A DNA stretch of 64,000 bases. Origin: Orlajensenia sp001423545 (GTDB taxonomy: Bacteria; Actinomycetota; Actinomycetes; Actinomycetales; Microbacteriaceae). The stretch covers positions 62,001 through 126,000 of the forward strand of contig LMOK01000003.1 of NCBI GenBank assembly GCA_001423545.1, in the 5' to 3' direction. Below, one piece after another: positions 17,263 through 25,814 of the stretch. The notes beneath the pieces were generated by a model. It saw nothing but the letters and a program-made list of their open reading frames with translations. It did not search any database and was not told where the DNA came from. Each line of letters begins with the position of its first letter. Position 1 is the first letter of the stretch. A program made the position numbers and the translations under genes.

Positions 17263-18137
17263 CCGCCGACTCGCGCGGTCAGCCACGCAAACGGGTCGAT
17301 CGGCTCCCCGTTCACGTGGATCTCGAAGTGCAGGTGTGGGCCTGTGCTCTGGCCTGAGTTGCCGACGTTGCCGACGATGTCGCCGACCGTAATCGCCTGC
17401 CCCGGGGTGAGTCGCAGGGAGCCTTCCGTCATGTGGGCGTACACGCTGCGGAAGGATTCGCCGCCGACTTCATGCTCGATGACGGCGTACACGCCGAGAC
17501 CACCATTGTCAGTGGCGCTAATTTCGACAACGGTTCCAGAGGCCACAGCCTGAATCGGAGTGTTCACCCCGGGATTCATGTCCATCCCTTTGTGGAACGT
17601 TGAACACCCGTCGCAGGGCGCGGTCCGCGGTCCGAAGCCGCCGCTGATCGGCACTCCGACGAGAAATGGCCATTGGATGGAGGCTGCGGCGTCGTTCACG
17701 AAGGTCGACGCGGTCGCTGCGTACGCTCCAGGGGCCACCTCCTGCACCTTCTCAACGGTTTCTTGCACCTTCTCAACGGTGTAGCCGTCCCGAGTAATCG
17801 TGGATGCTTGTGCACTGGCCGACACGTGGACGCCTTGCGTGTTGACAGGCGCTGACGCTTGTCGGCTCAGTTCGGTGGTCGATGAGAGTGCTGCAGCCGG
17901 AGTGGAGATGGTGACCGCGAGGAGGGTGACGACCGTCATCGTGAGTCCGGCGAGTAGCCGCTGCGTTCTCGGGCGGACGACCGCGGGGCGGACGGGGGCC
18001 TTTCCCGATGGTGACGGTCGGCGCGGCCGGCTTCCGGGTCGCCGGCGGTTGCGCTCCTCGGCATCACGGAGTGATCGACGTGTCGGTGGAGGCGTGAGGG
18101 GAAGGGTGTTGGGTTGAGCTTCGTGGCGGGGGTGCAT
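17259..18137 (-). CDS. M23 peptidase, short form
   Basis: 292 residues from ATG 18137 (SD GGAAAG). Basic Arg/Pro-rich N-terminus, one membrane helix (LLAGLTMTVVTLLAVTI), then an M23 domain with FHKGMDMNPG and PHLHFEIHVNG zinc ligands intact. It cuts peptidoglycan cross-bridges or stems. Overlaps the second M23 gene by 4 bp. A 141-bp gap with a strong hairpin separates it from DUF305. Confidence 0.8.
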   Translation of the reverse strand: MHPRHEAQPNTLPLTPPPTRRSLRDAEERNRRRPGSRPRRPSPSGKAPVRPAVVRPRTQRLLAGLTMTVVTLLAVTISTPAAALSSTTELSRQASAPVNTQGVHVSASAQASTITRDGYTVEKVQETVEKVQEVAPGAYAATASTFVNDAAASIQWPFLVGVPISGGFGPRTAPCDGCSTFHKGMDMNPGVNTPIQAVASGTVVEISATDNGGLGVYAVIEHEVGGESFRSVYAHMTEGSLRLTPGQAITVGDIVGNVGNSGQSTGPHLHFEIHVNGEPIDPFAWLTARVGG

Positions 18138-18208
18138 CGACTTTCCAGTGAGTCGGCGAGCAAGCGTGAGGAGGGTGGAGTCCACCGGCACAGGCGGACC
18201 CCACCCAG

Positions 18209-18236
18209 AGGTGCATCGAGGGGGAGCGATGCACCT
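18209..18236. terminator. Intercistronic hairpin between DUF305 and M23 genes
   Basis: AGGTGCATCG-N8-CGATGCACCT, perfect 10-bp arms, downstream of the DUF305 stop. No T-run follows on the minus strand, so it is more likely an mRNA stability or processing element than a full terminator. Confidence 0.5.
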
Positions 18237-18278
18237 CGGCGGCGCACACGAGGCGCGCCGGTCTAGGGAATGGGCTGC

Positions 18279-18878
18279 TTAGAGCGAGCCGAGAAGGTCC
18301 TGCATGCGGGAGATCTCATCGGTCTGAGTCGACACGATGGTCGCCGCCATCTTCTGGGCGTCGGCATTCTCGCCGTTGTCCACCTCGTCCTGCGCCATCG
18401 CGATGGCGCCCTGGTGGTGCGAGATCATCTGCTCGAGGAAGAGCTTGGAAGCCTCAGTCCCCGAGGCAGCTTCCAGAGCGGCCATGTCGTCCGCCGACAT
18501 CATGCCGTCGCCGTGAGACATGCCGCTCATCGCCGGCTCCGAACCCCACTGGGTCAACCACTCGTTGAGCTGGTCGATTTCCGGTTGCTGGGCTTCCTTG
18601 ATCTCGGTCGCCAAGTCGGTGACCTCTTGATCGATGCCATCCTTCGCCAGGAGCATGTCGGACATCTCGACGGCCTGTTCGTGGTGCGGGACCATCATTT
18701 GGGCGAACATGACGTCAGCATCGTTGAAGGTGCCGGCAGCGTCGGCGGAAGCCGACGGTGTAGCCATCGACGTGGAGGTGCCCATGTCCATTCCGCCCAG
18801 TCCACCGGAGCAGGCGCTGAGAGTGACGATGGCTGCCAATGCGGTGGCGGCGAGTAGATAGGTGCGTGTGTTCTTCAC
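18279..18878 (-). CDS. DUF305 copper-binding lipoprotein
   Basis: 199 residues. Lipoprotein signal ending LSACSGG; two DUF305 repeats each with an MVPHHEQAVEM / MISHHQGAIAM helix carrying paired histidines; several Met-rich stretches (GGMDMG, MSGMSHGDGMM). DUF305 proteins (CopM-like) bind copper outside the membrane. GTG 18878 has GGAAGA upstream. Second gene of the CsoR-box operon. Confidence 0.85.
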   Translation of the reverse strand: MKNTRTYLLAATALAAIVTLSACSGGLGGMDMGTSTSMATPSASADAAGTFNDADVMFAQMMVPHHEQAVEMSDMLLAKDGIDQEVTDLATEIKEAQQPEIDQLNEWLTQWGSEPAMSGMSHGDGMMSADDMAALEAASGTEASKLFLEQMISHHQGAIAMAQDEVDNGENADAQKMAATIVSTQTDEISRMQDLLGSL

Positions 18879-18958
18879 AGTTCTTCCATTCAGTTCGTAA
18901 ACCTTGAACCCCGGGCTGTGCGCGAGGCGTTGCGATGCGCGGGCTGCGCGAACGCGGA

Positions 18959-19402
18959 TCAGGTTCGACTGATGGAAAGCTGTTCGAGGGACGGGAAATA
19001 CACGTGGATACGTGCTCGAGCGAGCGGGGCGAGGATCCGCCGGCCGCGGTCGATCAGCGCAGCGAAGGTAGCAGGTGAAGTGGCGAGGACCACGAGGATC
19101 GCGAGGATGAAAAGGGTGAGGCAGGACGCTGCCATTGCCATGCAGTCGGCGGCGCAGTCCGCGTCACAGGCGAGTGAGCCGAGCACGCCGTTTGATGGCG
19201 TCGCTGCCGTCACCGGAGCCGTAGTGACGGCCCCGCCCTCGTCCGCTCCGTGGGTGTGCGAGGCCGCGGCCAATGGCTCGCCGGTGTGGGTGGTTGCCAT
19301 CGAGTGGAGGGCGAGGAGGCCGATGATCATGGCGGCCAAGGAGAGTGTCACGATCAGGACGCGCCGCAACGTCGCGTAGGCCCGGACGACGTGTGTCCTC
19401 AT
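18959..19402 (-). CDS. DUF6153-like membrane protein
   Basis: 147 residues from ATG 19402 with SD GGAGAG. An N-terminal helix is followed by a His-containing loop (SHTHGADEGG), a cysteine cluster CDADCAADCMAMAASC and a second helix, with a C-terminal domain inside. The cysteine/Met-rich segment at the membrane face suggests copper handling. This family regularly precedes DUF305 in actinobacteria (recalled, not checked). First gene of the operon behind a CsoR box. Confidence 0.7.
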   Translation of the reverse strand: MRTHVVRAYATLRRVLIVTLSLAAMIIGLLALHSMATTHTGEPLAAASHTHGADEGGAVTTAPVTAATPSNGVLGSLACDADCAADCMAMAASCLTLFILAILVVLATSPATFAALIDRGRRILAPLARARIHVYFPSLEQLSISRT

Positions 19403-19441
19403 CTACTCTCTCCTTCCCTGTCGAACTACTCGATCATCGGA

Positions 19442-19456
19442 TACCCCCACAGAGTA
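19442..19456. promoter_or_regulatory. CsoR-type box before the DUF6153 operon
   Basis: TACCCCCACAGAGTA, same length and TAC-N9-GTA ends as the other three boxes but with a weaker right arm. It lies 40 bp upstream of the DUF6153 start. Confidence 0.55.
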
Positions 19457-19476
19457 CCTGCTCAATCACCGCCTTG

Positions 19477-21774
19477 TCAGATCCGCCCCTGTCGATCAGG
19501 GACGGCTTCAGTCAGCAAGTCGGGTGGATGCACGGCATCCGTTCTAACGGGCAGGGCTGCGAAGGAGCGCAGCCGCAGGCTGTTGCTGACTACGAACACC
19601 GAGGACAGAGCCATCGCCGCACCAGCGATCAAGGGGTTCAGGAGCCCGAGTACGGCGAGCGGGATGGCTGCGGTGTTGTAGGCGAACGCCCAGAACAGGT
19701 TGCCTTTGATCGTGGCCAGAGTGCGTCGCGACAGCCTGACAGCATCCACGGCGGCCATCAAGTCACCCCGAACGATGGTGAGGTCGCTTGCCTCGATGGC
19801 GGCGTCAGTTCCGGTGCCGATCGCGATTCCGAGGTCCGCGGTGGCCAGCGCAATCGCGTCGTTCACACCGTCGCCGACCATGGCGACGACCGCGCCATCA
19901 GCCTGCAGCTGCCTGATCATGGCGGCTTTGCCCTCTGGGAGAACTCCGGCGATGACGTCATTCACGTCAATGCCAACTGCAGCGCCGACCGCCCGAGCCA
20001 CCTGTTCGTTGTCTCCGGTGAGGAGGATGGGTCGGAGACCGAGCTTCCGGAAGGCGTGGACGGCAGCTGCGCTGCTCGGCTTGAGGGTGTCGGCGATGGC
20101 GATGAGGCCTCGGGCTTCACCGTCCCAGGCGACAGCAACCACCGTCTGGCCGTCGCGTTCCATGCGGTCGACTTCGTCGGAGAGAGCGGGTCGCAACCGC
20201 ACTTGCCCCGCGTCGGCGAGCCAGCGGGGCCTTCCAACCTGAACGAGATGCCCGTCGACGATGCCGGATACTCCAAGTCCTGCGGTTGCGCTGAAGGACT
20301 CAACGTTCTGCAGGCGCTCGGTACCGACGCTGGCAGCCGCCTTGATGGCGGCTCCGACCGGATGTTCCGATCCGGCCTCGACCGCCCCCGCCATGCGAAG
20401 CAACGTGGGTGAATCCGTTCCCTCCGCGGTCAATACGGAGGTGACACTCATACGCCCTGTGGTCACAGTGCCGGTCTTGTCCAGAACAATTGTGTTCACG
20501 CGTCGAGTGGATTCCAGTACTTGGGGTCCCTTGATCACGATTCCGAGCTGTGCGCCCCGCCCTGTGCCGACCAAGAGTGCGGTCGGCGTGGCGAGGCCGA
20601 GGGCGCAGGGGCACGCGACGATCAGCGTTGCGACAGCGGCGGTGAAGGCGAACTCGGCGCCGGCGCCGAGGACGAGCCAGACTACGAGAGTCAGGACCGC
20701 GATGATCATCACCACCGGGACGAACACGGCAGACACCCTGTCCGCGAGACGCTGAACCTCAGCCTTCCCCGACTGTGCCTGCTCGACCAGGAGGCCCATC
20801 CGGGCCAACTCGGTCTCAGCACCGACCCGAGTGGCCTCGACGACGAGCTTGCCGCCACGGTTCACGGTCGCGCCGATGACCGAATCTCCAGGTCCGACCT
20901 CGACCGGGATGCTCTCGCCGGTGAGCATGCTCTGGTCAATGGCGGAGATGCCGGAGATCACATGGCCGTCGGTGGCGATCTTTTCGCCGGGGCGTACCAC
21001 GAACATGTCTCCGACATGCAGTTCGGCAAGCGGTGTGAGGACCTCCCGACCGTCGATGAGAACGTGGGCTTCCTTCGCCCCCATCTCGAGGAGAGCCTTG
21101 AGTGCGGCCCCTGATTTCCGTTTTGCGCGCAACTCGAAGTACTTGCCGGCGAGCATGAAGACCGTGACGGCGGACGCAACTTCGAGGTAGATCTCGTCCG
21201 TACCTGTCCCGGCGGTCCATTGCATCGCCATGGTCATGCCGACTTCGCCGGCGCCGCCGAAGAAGAGAGCGTACAGCGACCATCCCAGTGCCGCGGTGAC
21301 GCCCACGCTGATGAGAGTGTCCATCGTCGCAGCACCGTGCCGGGCGTTGAGCCAGGCGGCGCGATGAAATGGCCACGCGCCCCACACAGCGACGGGCGCG
21401 GCAAGCACCAGCGCCAGCCACTGCCAGTTATCGAACTGGATCGCCGGGATCATCGAGAGCAGCAGGACGGGAAGGGTCAACGCCGCGGAGATGGTGAGCC
21501 TCGTTCGGAGGCTACTCAGCTCGGGATCGGCAGATTCGGTCGGCTCGCTATGCCTGGGCGGCTGCGGAAGCGTGGCCGTGTACCCGGTGCCTTCGATCGT
21601 GGCGATGGCGTCGGCAACATCGACTCCGGCCGAGAGCGTCAAGGTCGCCTTCTCGGTCGCGTAGTTCACCGTTGCCTCGACGCCCGGCATCCGGTTGAGC
21701 CTCTTCTCGATCCGGGCAGAGCAGGAGGTGCAGGTCATCCCGCCGACGAGGAGTTCAACGTCTTGGCTGGTCAC
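19477..21774 (-). CDS. copA: Copper P1B-1 ATPase CopA
   Basis: 765 residues. One N-terminal HMA domain (GGMTCTSC, C15/C18), TM6 motif VACPCALGLATP, phosphorylation motif DKTGTVTTG, HP motif SEHPVGAAI and GDGVNDAIALATAD. It exports Cu(I). GTG start overlaps the CopZ-like gene stop by GTGA, so chaperone and pump are co-translated. Differs from CopB in carrying the HMA domain and CPC motif. Confidence 0.95.
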   Translation of the reverse strand: MTSQDVELLVGGMTCTSCSARIEKRLNRMPGVEATVNYATEKATLTLSAGVDVADAIATIEGTGYTATLPQPPRHSEPTESADPELSSLRTRLTISAALTLPVLLLSMIPAIQFDNWQWLALVLAAPVAVWGAWPFHRAAWLNARHGAATMDTLISVGVTAALGWSLYALFFGGAGEVGMTMAMQWTAGTGTDEIYLEVASAVTVFMLAGKYFELRAKRKSGAALKALLEMGAKEAHVLIDGREVLTPLAELHVGDMFVVRPGEKIATDGHVISGISAIDQSMLTGESIPVEVGPGDSVIGATVNRGGKLVVEATRVGAETELARMGLLVEQAQSGKAEVQRLADRVSAVFVPVVMIIAVLTLVVWLVLGAGAEFAFTAAVATLIVACPCALGLATPTALLVGTGRGAQLGIVIKGPQVLESTRRVNTIVLDKTGTVTTGRMSVTSVLTAEGTDSPTLLRMAGAVEAGSEHPVGAAIKAAASVGTERLQNVESFSATAGLGVSGIVDGHLVQVGRPRWLADAGQVRLRPALSDEVDRMERDGQTVVAVAWDGEARGLIAIADTLKPSSAAAVHAFRKLGLRPILLTGDNEQVARAVGAAVGIDVNDVIAGVLPEGKAAMIRQLQADGAVVAMVGDGVNDAIALATADLGIAIGTGTDAAIEASDLTIVRGDLMAAVDAVRLSRRTLATIKGNLFWAFAYNTAAIPLAVLGLLNPLIAGAAMALSSVFVVSNSLRLRSFAALPVRTDAVHPPDLLTEAVPDRQGRI

Positions 21775-22103
21775 GGTGCGGAAGTCACGAGGGCGTAGCC
21801 GGCCTCGTCGATGGCCGCCTCGACGGATCCGACCGGGAGATCTGAAGCACTCGAGATGAGCACAACCGACGTGCCCCCAGCTTTCAGGTCAACGTCGACA
21901 GCGGTCACCCCTTCGATCTGGCTGAGCTCTTCGGTGACGCTCGCGACGCAGTGGTTGCAGGTCATGCCGGTGACTTCGACGCGAGTGGAGACGCCGGATG
22001 GCGAAACTGTGGCCTCGTCCTTCGCTTCGACCTCGGACGTGACGCAGCATGCGCAGCCTGTGGAGGCGAGCGGAAGTTGGATGACTGATTCAGGGTTTGT
22101 CAT
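21771..22103 (-). CDS. CopZ-like copper chaperone with extra Cys motif
   Basis: 110 residues from ATG 22103 (SD GAAAGG). Residues 42-108 are an HMA domain with MTCNHC (C49/C52). The N-terminal 40 residues contain a second cysteine cluster, CACC (C17, C19, C20), absent from the ordinary 70-aa CopZ. It delivers Cu(I) to CopA and may also bind a second metal through the extension. Behind a CsoR box and coupled to copA. Confidence 0.85.
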   Translation of the reverse strand: MTNPESVIQLPLASTGCACCVTSEVEAKDEATVSPSGVSTRVEVTGMTCNHCVASVTEELSQIEGVTAVDVDLKAGGTSVVLISSASDLPVGSVEAAIDEAGYALVTSAP

Positions 22104-22151
22104 GAGGGTGCCTTTCGACGGTCGCTTGGTCGCTACCTGCTGAGAATAGCA

Positions 22152-22166
22152 TACCCCAGGGGGGTA
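22152..22166. promoter_or_regulatory. CsoR box before copZ-copA
   Basis: TACCCCAGGGGGGTA, 6-bp arms around AGG, 49 bp upstream of the chaperone start. Confidence 0.75.
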
Positions 22167-22208
22167 CTGGCACCCGCGATTCCCTCGTTCGCTTGCTGCA
22201 ACAACTGA

Positions 22209-22223
22209 TACCATAGGGGGGTA
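22209..22223. promoter_or_regulatory. CsoR box before csoR
   Basis: TACCATAGGGGGGTA, lying inside a larger inverted repeat TGATACC-N7-GGTATCA (22206-22226), 58 bp upstream of csoR. It indicates autoregulation. Confidence 0.7.
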
Positions 22224-22280
22224 TCAGGAGTCCTGCGGTCGGCACATCCGCAGGGGCATCACATCCACCAAGGGGTCCCC

Positions 22281-22598
22281 ATGACATCGAGCACGTCCGA
22301 GCAACTGATGCCGGCGCATCACGGCTACATCTCCAACAAGGACGACTATCTGAAGCGTTTGCGCCGGATCGAAGGACAGGCGCGGGGTTTGCAGAACATG
22401 GTCGTCGATGAGAAGTACTGCATTGACATCCTCACCCAGGTTTCCGCGATGACGAGCGCTCTCGAATCTGTCGCCCTGGGCCTCCTCGACGACCACCTCA
22501 GCCACTGCGTCGTCGAGGCCGCAGCTCTCGGAGGCGACGACGCGCAGGTCAAGATCAAAGAAGCGTCCGCCGCGATTGCCCGCCTCGTTCGGTCCTAA
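22281..22598 (+). CDS. csoR: Copper-sensing repressor CsoR
   Basis: 105 residues, all-helical. The Cu(I) ligands are C47 (EKYCIDIL), H72 and C76 (DDHLSHCV), with the 25- and 4-residue spacing of M. tuberculosis CsoR (C36-H61-C65). KDDYLKRLRRIEGQARGL is the DNA-contact region. SD AAGGGG. It should release the four TAC-N9-GTA boxes when copper binds. Confidence 0.92.
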   Translation: MTSSTSEQLMPAHHGYISNKDDYLKRLRRIEGQARGLQNMVVDEKYCIDILTQVSAMTSALESVALGLLDDHLSHCVVEAAALGGDDAQVKIKEASAAIARLVRS

Positions 22599-22713
22599 AC
22601 TGCTCTCGCCGAGACATTTGATAGTTCACTGAATCGATGCGCAGACTGTCGACGCGTCTCGCGCGGCGGGGGTGACCGTCCAAAGTTGACACATCCCCGG
22701 CTGCCAGCAACGG

Positions 22714-24717
22714 TTAGCGGGCGGGCACCGCGGCCGCGTTTTCATGTGCGCCGATGGTGCTGAGCTCCTTGGACCGCCCTGCACGGAGCGCGTTCAGGAT
22801 GATGACGAACTCCGACACCTCGTGAACGAGGACGACCATTGCAAGCCCGAGGACGCCAAAGAGGGCGAGGGGAATGAGTACCGCGATCAGGATGAGAGAA
22901 ACGACGACGTTCTGCAGCATGATCCGGCGCGTGCGGCGCGCGTGAGCGAACGCGCCAGGCAGAAGGCGCAGGTCGTTACCCATGAGCGCGACGTCGGCGG
23001 TCTCAATGGCGACGTCGGCACCCATTGCACCCATGGCGACGCCGAGGTCAGCCGTCGCGAGGGCGGGGGCGTCGTTGACGCCGTCACCGACCATGGCCGT
23101 GGTGCGGCCGGCATCGCGGAGCTCGCCGACCAGGCGCGATTTGTCTTCGGGCCGCAGATCGGCGTGAACCTCGGTGATGCCGACGTCGTGAGCGAGCGCT
23201 GTGGCGGTCGCCTTGTTATCACCGGTGAGCATCATGACCGAGTAGCCCCGCTGGCGCAAGATCGCGACTACTTCGGCCGACTCGGTGCGCAGTTCGTCGC
23301 GGACGGCGATCGCACCGAGCACGACTCCGCCGCGTTCGACGAGCACCGTGGTGGCAGCCGCTGCCTGCATGCGGGCTACGTCGGTGGCGAGCTCGCCGGG
23401 CTCGATCCAGCCGGGCCGTCCCACCCGAACCGGCTGACCGTCCACCGTCCCGGTCAGACCTGCCCCGGTGACCGCCGCCACATCCGCAGCATCCGGCGTC
23501 GTGCTGGCCGCTGCAAGGATCGCCTGGGCGAGCGGGTGCTCGCTTCGAGCTTCCAAAGCGGCAGCAACGTCGAGGACCTCGTCGCGGGTGCGACCCGGCG
23601 CCGCGGCCACGTCGATGACGACCGGCGTGTTACGGGTCAGGGTTCCGGTCTTGTCGAGCGCGATAGTGCGGACCTTGCCGAGCGTCTCGAGGGCGGTGCC
23701 GCCCTTGATGAGCACGCCGCGCTTGCTGGCGGCGCCGACCGCGGCGACGACAGTCACTGGGACAGAAATGGCCAACGCACACGGGGCAGCTGCGACGACC
23801 ACCACGAGCGCGCGCTCGATCCAGAATGCAGGATCCCCGCCGAAGATTGCGCCGACGACCGCGATGAGCGCGCCGAGGATGAGGATGCCAGGCACGAGCG
23901 GCTTTGCAATCCGGTCGGTCAGCCGCTGCGTGGCCCCCTTGCGGGACTGCTCGGTCTCGACGATATGCACGATCCGGGCTAGGGAGTTGTCCTGAGCCGT
24001 AGTCGTCACCTCGACCTCGAGGGCGCCGGTCCCGTTGATCGCGCCGGCGAACACTTCGTCACTCGGAGCGGCTTCGACCGGCATCGACTCGCCCGTGATT
24101 GCGGACAGATCCAAAGCGGTGCGGCCGGCGCGGATTATCCCGTCCGTCGCAAGCCGCTCGCCGGGTTTGACTAGCATGAGGTCGCCCACGACCAGTTCCG
24201 CGGGGGCGATCGTCTGCTCGAGGCCGTCGCGCCGCACAACGGCCTCGTCGGGCACGAGGTCCAATAGTGCGCGAAGGCTGCGGCGCGCCTTGGCGACTGA
24301 GTACTCCTCGAGACCCTCACTGAGGGAGTACAAGAACGCGAGCGTCGCGGCCTCCTCGAACTGCCCCAGCGCGGCGGCGCCGACCGCGCCGACTGTCATG
24401 AGGGTGTCGATGCCGATCTTGCCCCTCAACAACTTCCTGATTGTCCCGGGCACGAACGTAGCAGCACCAGCGAGAAGCGCTGCGACGCTGAGCCACAACT
24501 CCCACACCTCGCACCCAGCCAGGCCGAGCAAGAACCCCGCAAGGAGGAGCACACCCGACAGGGCGCCGAGCCGGACCTCGTTCACCTGCCAGATGTGCTC
24601 GACGTCATCGTCACCGTCGTCGTCATCGTGATCCTCCTCGTGGTGCCCGGCAGTGGTCCCAGTGCGGCCAGCGTCGGGATCGAAGTCCTTGGGTGCTCTC
24701 GCGAGGTCGCTCATCAT
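22714..24717 (-). CDS. P1B-type metal ATPase with APC motif
   Basis: 667 residues. A short His/Asp-rich N-terminus (HHEEDHDDDDGDDD) replaces an HMA domain. The TM motif is AAAPCALAISVP, so the first Cys of CPC is Ala. DKTGTLTRNTP, SEHPLAQAI and GDGVNDAPALATAD are present. The rest resembles ZntA/CadA/CtpG-type pumps. The neighbouring CmtR-like sensor and CadD suggest Cd/Zn/Pb, though APC variants may prefer other divalent ions. ATG 24717 is chosen; TTG 24768 is possible. Divergent from cadD across a CmtR-type operator. Confidence 0.8.
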   Translation of the reverse strand: MMSDLARAPKDFDPDAGRTGTTAGHHEEDHDDDDGDDDVEHIWQVNEVRLGALSGVLLLAGFLLGLAGCEVWELWLSVAALLAGAATFVPGTIRKLLRGKIGIDTLMTVGAVGAAALGQFEEAATLAFLYSLSEGLEEYSVAKARRSLRALLDLVPDEAVVRRDGLEQTIAPAELVVGDLMLVKPGERLATDGIIRAGRTALDLSAITGESMPVEAAPSDEVFAGAINGTGALEVEVTTTAQDNSLARIVHIVETEQSRKGATQRLTDRIAKPLVPGILILGALIAVVGAIFGGDPAFWIERALVVVVAAAPCALAISVPVTVVAAVGAASKRGVLIKGGTALETLGKVRTIALDKTGTLTRNTPVVIDVAAAPGRTRDEVLDVAAALEARSEHPLAQAILAAASTTPDAADVAAVTGAGLTGTVDGQPVRVGRPGWIEPGELATDVARMQAAAATTVLVERGGVVLGAIAVRDELRTESAEVVAILRQRGYSVMMLTGDNKATATALAHDVGITEVHADLRPEDKSRLVGELRDAGRTTAMVGDGVNDAPALATADLGVAMGAMGADVAIETADVALMGNDLRLLPGAFAHARRTRRIMLQNVVVSLILIAVLIPLALFGVLGLAMVVLVHEVSEFVIILNALRAGRSKELSTIGAHENAAAVPAR

Positions 24718-24778
24718 TCGCTCTCTGAGTCGGTGGCCGGCATCAGCACGGAGGTCCGTCAACGCCAACTGGATTTAC

Positions 24779-24794
24779 ATCGGTAACTGACGAT
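24779..24794. promoter_or_regulatory. CmtR-type operator, ATPase/cadD intergenic
   Basis: ATCGGTAACTGACGAT matches the site at cmtR (25456-25471) in 13 of 16 positions; only the central three differ. The ATCG and CGAT ends are inverted. It lies between divergent promoters. Confidence 0.65.
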
Positions 24795-24835
24795 AACATC
24801 GTAGTTTCCTGCTGGATACCGAAACGAGGAAATCG

Positions 24836-25447
24836 ATGCCCGGCACCATACTCACGGCCGCAAGCATGTTCGCGGCCACCAATATTGATGACATCGTCGT
24901 GCTCACCGTGCTGTTCCTCGCATCGACCCGCGGCGGCCCGCGGCCGTGGCAGATCGTCTTGGGACAGTATCTCGGCTTCATCACTCTGGTCGCGATCAGC
25001 GTGGTCGCGGCCGTCGGCTTGACCATCATCCCCGACGAGTGGGTCGGCTTCCTCGGTCTCATCCCGTTGAGTATCGGAGTCATCGGCCTCATCCGTGGGC
25101 TCCGAAATGGTCGCGATAGCGAGGACGAGGCAGAATCCACGTTGAAGGCGGTCGGACTTCTCGGCATCGTCGGGATCACGATCGCAAACGGGGCCGACAA
25201 CATCTCCTTGTACACGCCCGTGTTCCGTACGATCTCCCCCATGGACACGGCCATCACGATCATCGTGTTTCTCGTCCTCGTCGGAGTGTGGTGCCTTCTC
25301 GGGCGTGTCATTGGTACGCACAGGAAAGTCACTGAGACGCTCGAGAAGATCGAGCACTGGCTGGTTCCGGCAGTGTTCATCGGTCTCGGACTGTTCATCC
25401 TGATTGAGTCGGGCGTCATCCCGCGCCTGATCAGCGTCCTCACATGA
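24836..25447 (+). CDS. cadD: CadD-family cadmium resistance transporter
   Basis: 203 residues, LysE-like superfamily, about five or six helices. The conserved N-terminal ATNIDDIVVLTVLF and the internal IANGADNISLYTPVF motif (acidic residues in helices) mark CadD. SD GAGGAA before ATG 24836. First gene of a rightward operon with cmtR, lspA, tlpA and ccdA. Confidence 0.88.
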   Translation: MPGTILTAASMFAATNIDDIVVLTVLFLASTRGGPRPWQIVLGQYLGFITLVAISVVAAVGLTIIPDEWVGFLGLIPLSIGVIGLIRGLRNGRDSEDEAESTLKAVGLLGIVGITIANGADNISLYTPVFRTISPMDTAITIIVFLVLVGVWCLLGRVIGTHRKVTETLEKIEHWLVPAVFIGLGLFILIESGVIPRLISVLT

Positions 25448-25451
25448 CAGG

Positions 25452-25457
25452 TATCAT
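25452..25457 (+). promoter_or_regulatory. -10 element of cmtR, leaderless
   Basis: TATCAT, 6 nt before ATG 25464 and partly under the operator, giving cmtR its own regulated promoter inside the operon. Confidence 0.5.
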
Positions 25458-25471
25458 CGGTTCATGACGAT
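25456..25471. promoter_or_regulatory. CmtR-type operator over cmtR start
   Basis: ATCGGTTCATGACGAT; the extended arms ATCATCG and CGATGAT are perfect with an 8-nt spacer. It covers the ATG. Confidence 0.65.
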
Positions 25472-25814
25472 GATGACGTTTCCGGTTGACCGGACCGCTC
25501 TCGAGCCTGCGGTTTCACTGTTCCATGGCCTCGCGGACCCCGCACGTCTCGCCATCCTGCAGTTGTTGATGGGGGGCGAGAGGAAGGTCGTGGAGATCAC
25601 CGAGCACCTCGGGCTGGCACAGTCGACCGTTTCCCAGCATCTGGCCTGCTTGCGTGACTGTGACTTGGTGAACGTGCGGCCGGAGGGTCGATCCTCGTTG
25701 TACTCAGTCGCTCACCCCGAGCTGATCGACATGCTGCGCTCCGCGGAACGTCTACTCGACGCAGCCGGCGACAAGGTCGTCCTCTGCGAAAACTACGGGC
25801 GCGCGGCACGATGA
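25464..25814 (+). CDS. cmtR: CmtR-like Cd(II)/Pb(II) sensor
   Basis: 116 residues, ArsR/SmtB fold. The recognition helix QSTVSQHLACLRDCDLV contains C62 and C66, and the C-terminus has C108 (VLCENYG). This is the C57/C61/C102 set of M. tuberculosis CmtR, whose two cysteines lie in the DNA-binding helix. It should repress the ATPase, cadD and itself. The stop overlaps lspA by ATGA. Confidence 0.88.
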   Translation: MTMMTFPVDRTALEPAVSLFHGLADPARLAILQLLMGGERKVVEITEHLGLAQSTVSQHLACLRDCDLVNVRPEGRSSLYSVAHPELIDMLRSAERLLDAAGDKVVLCENYGRAAR

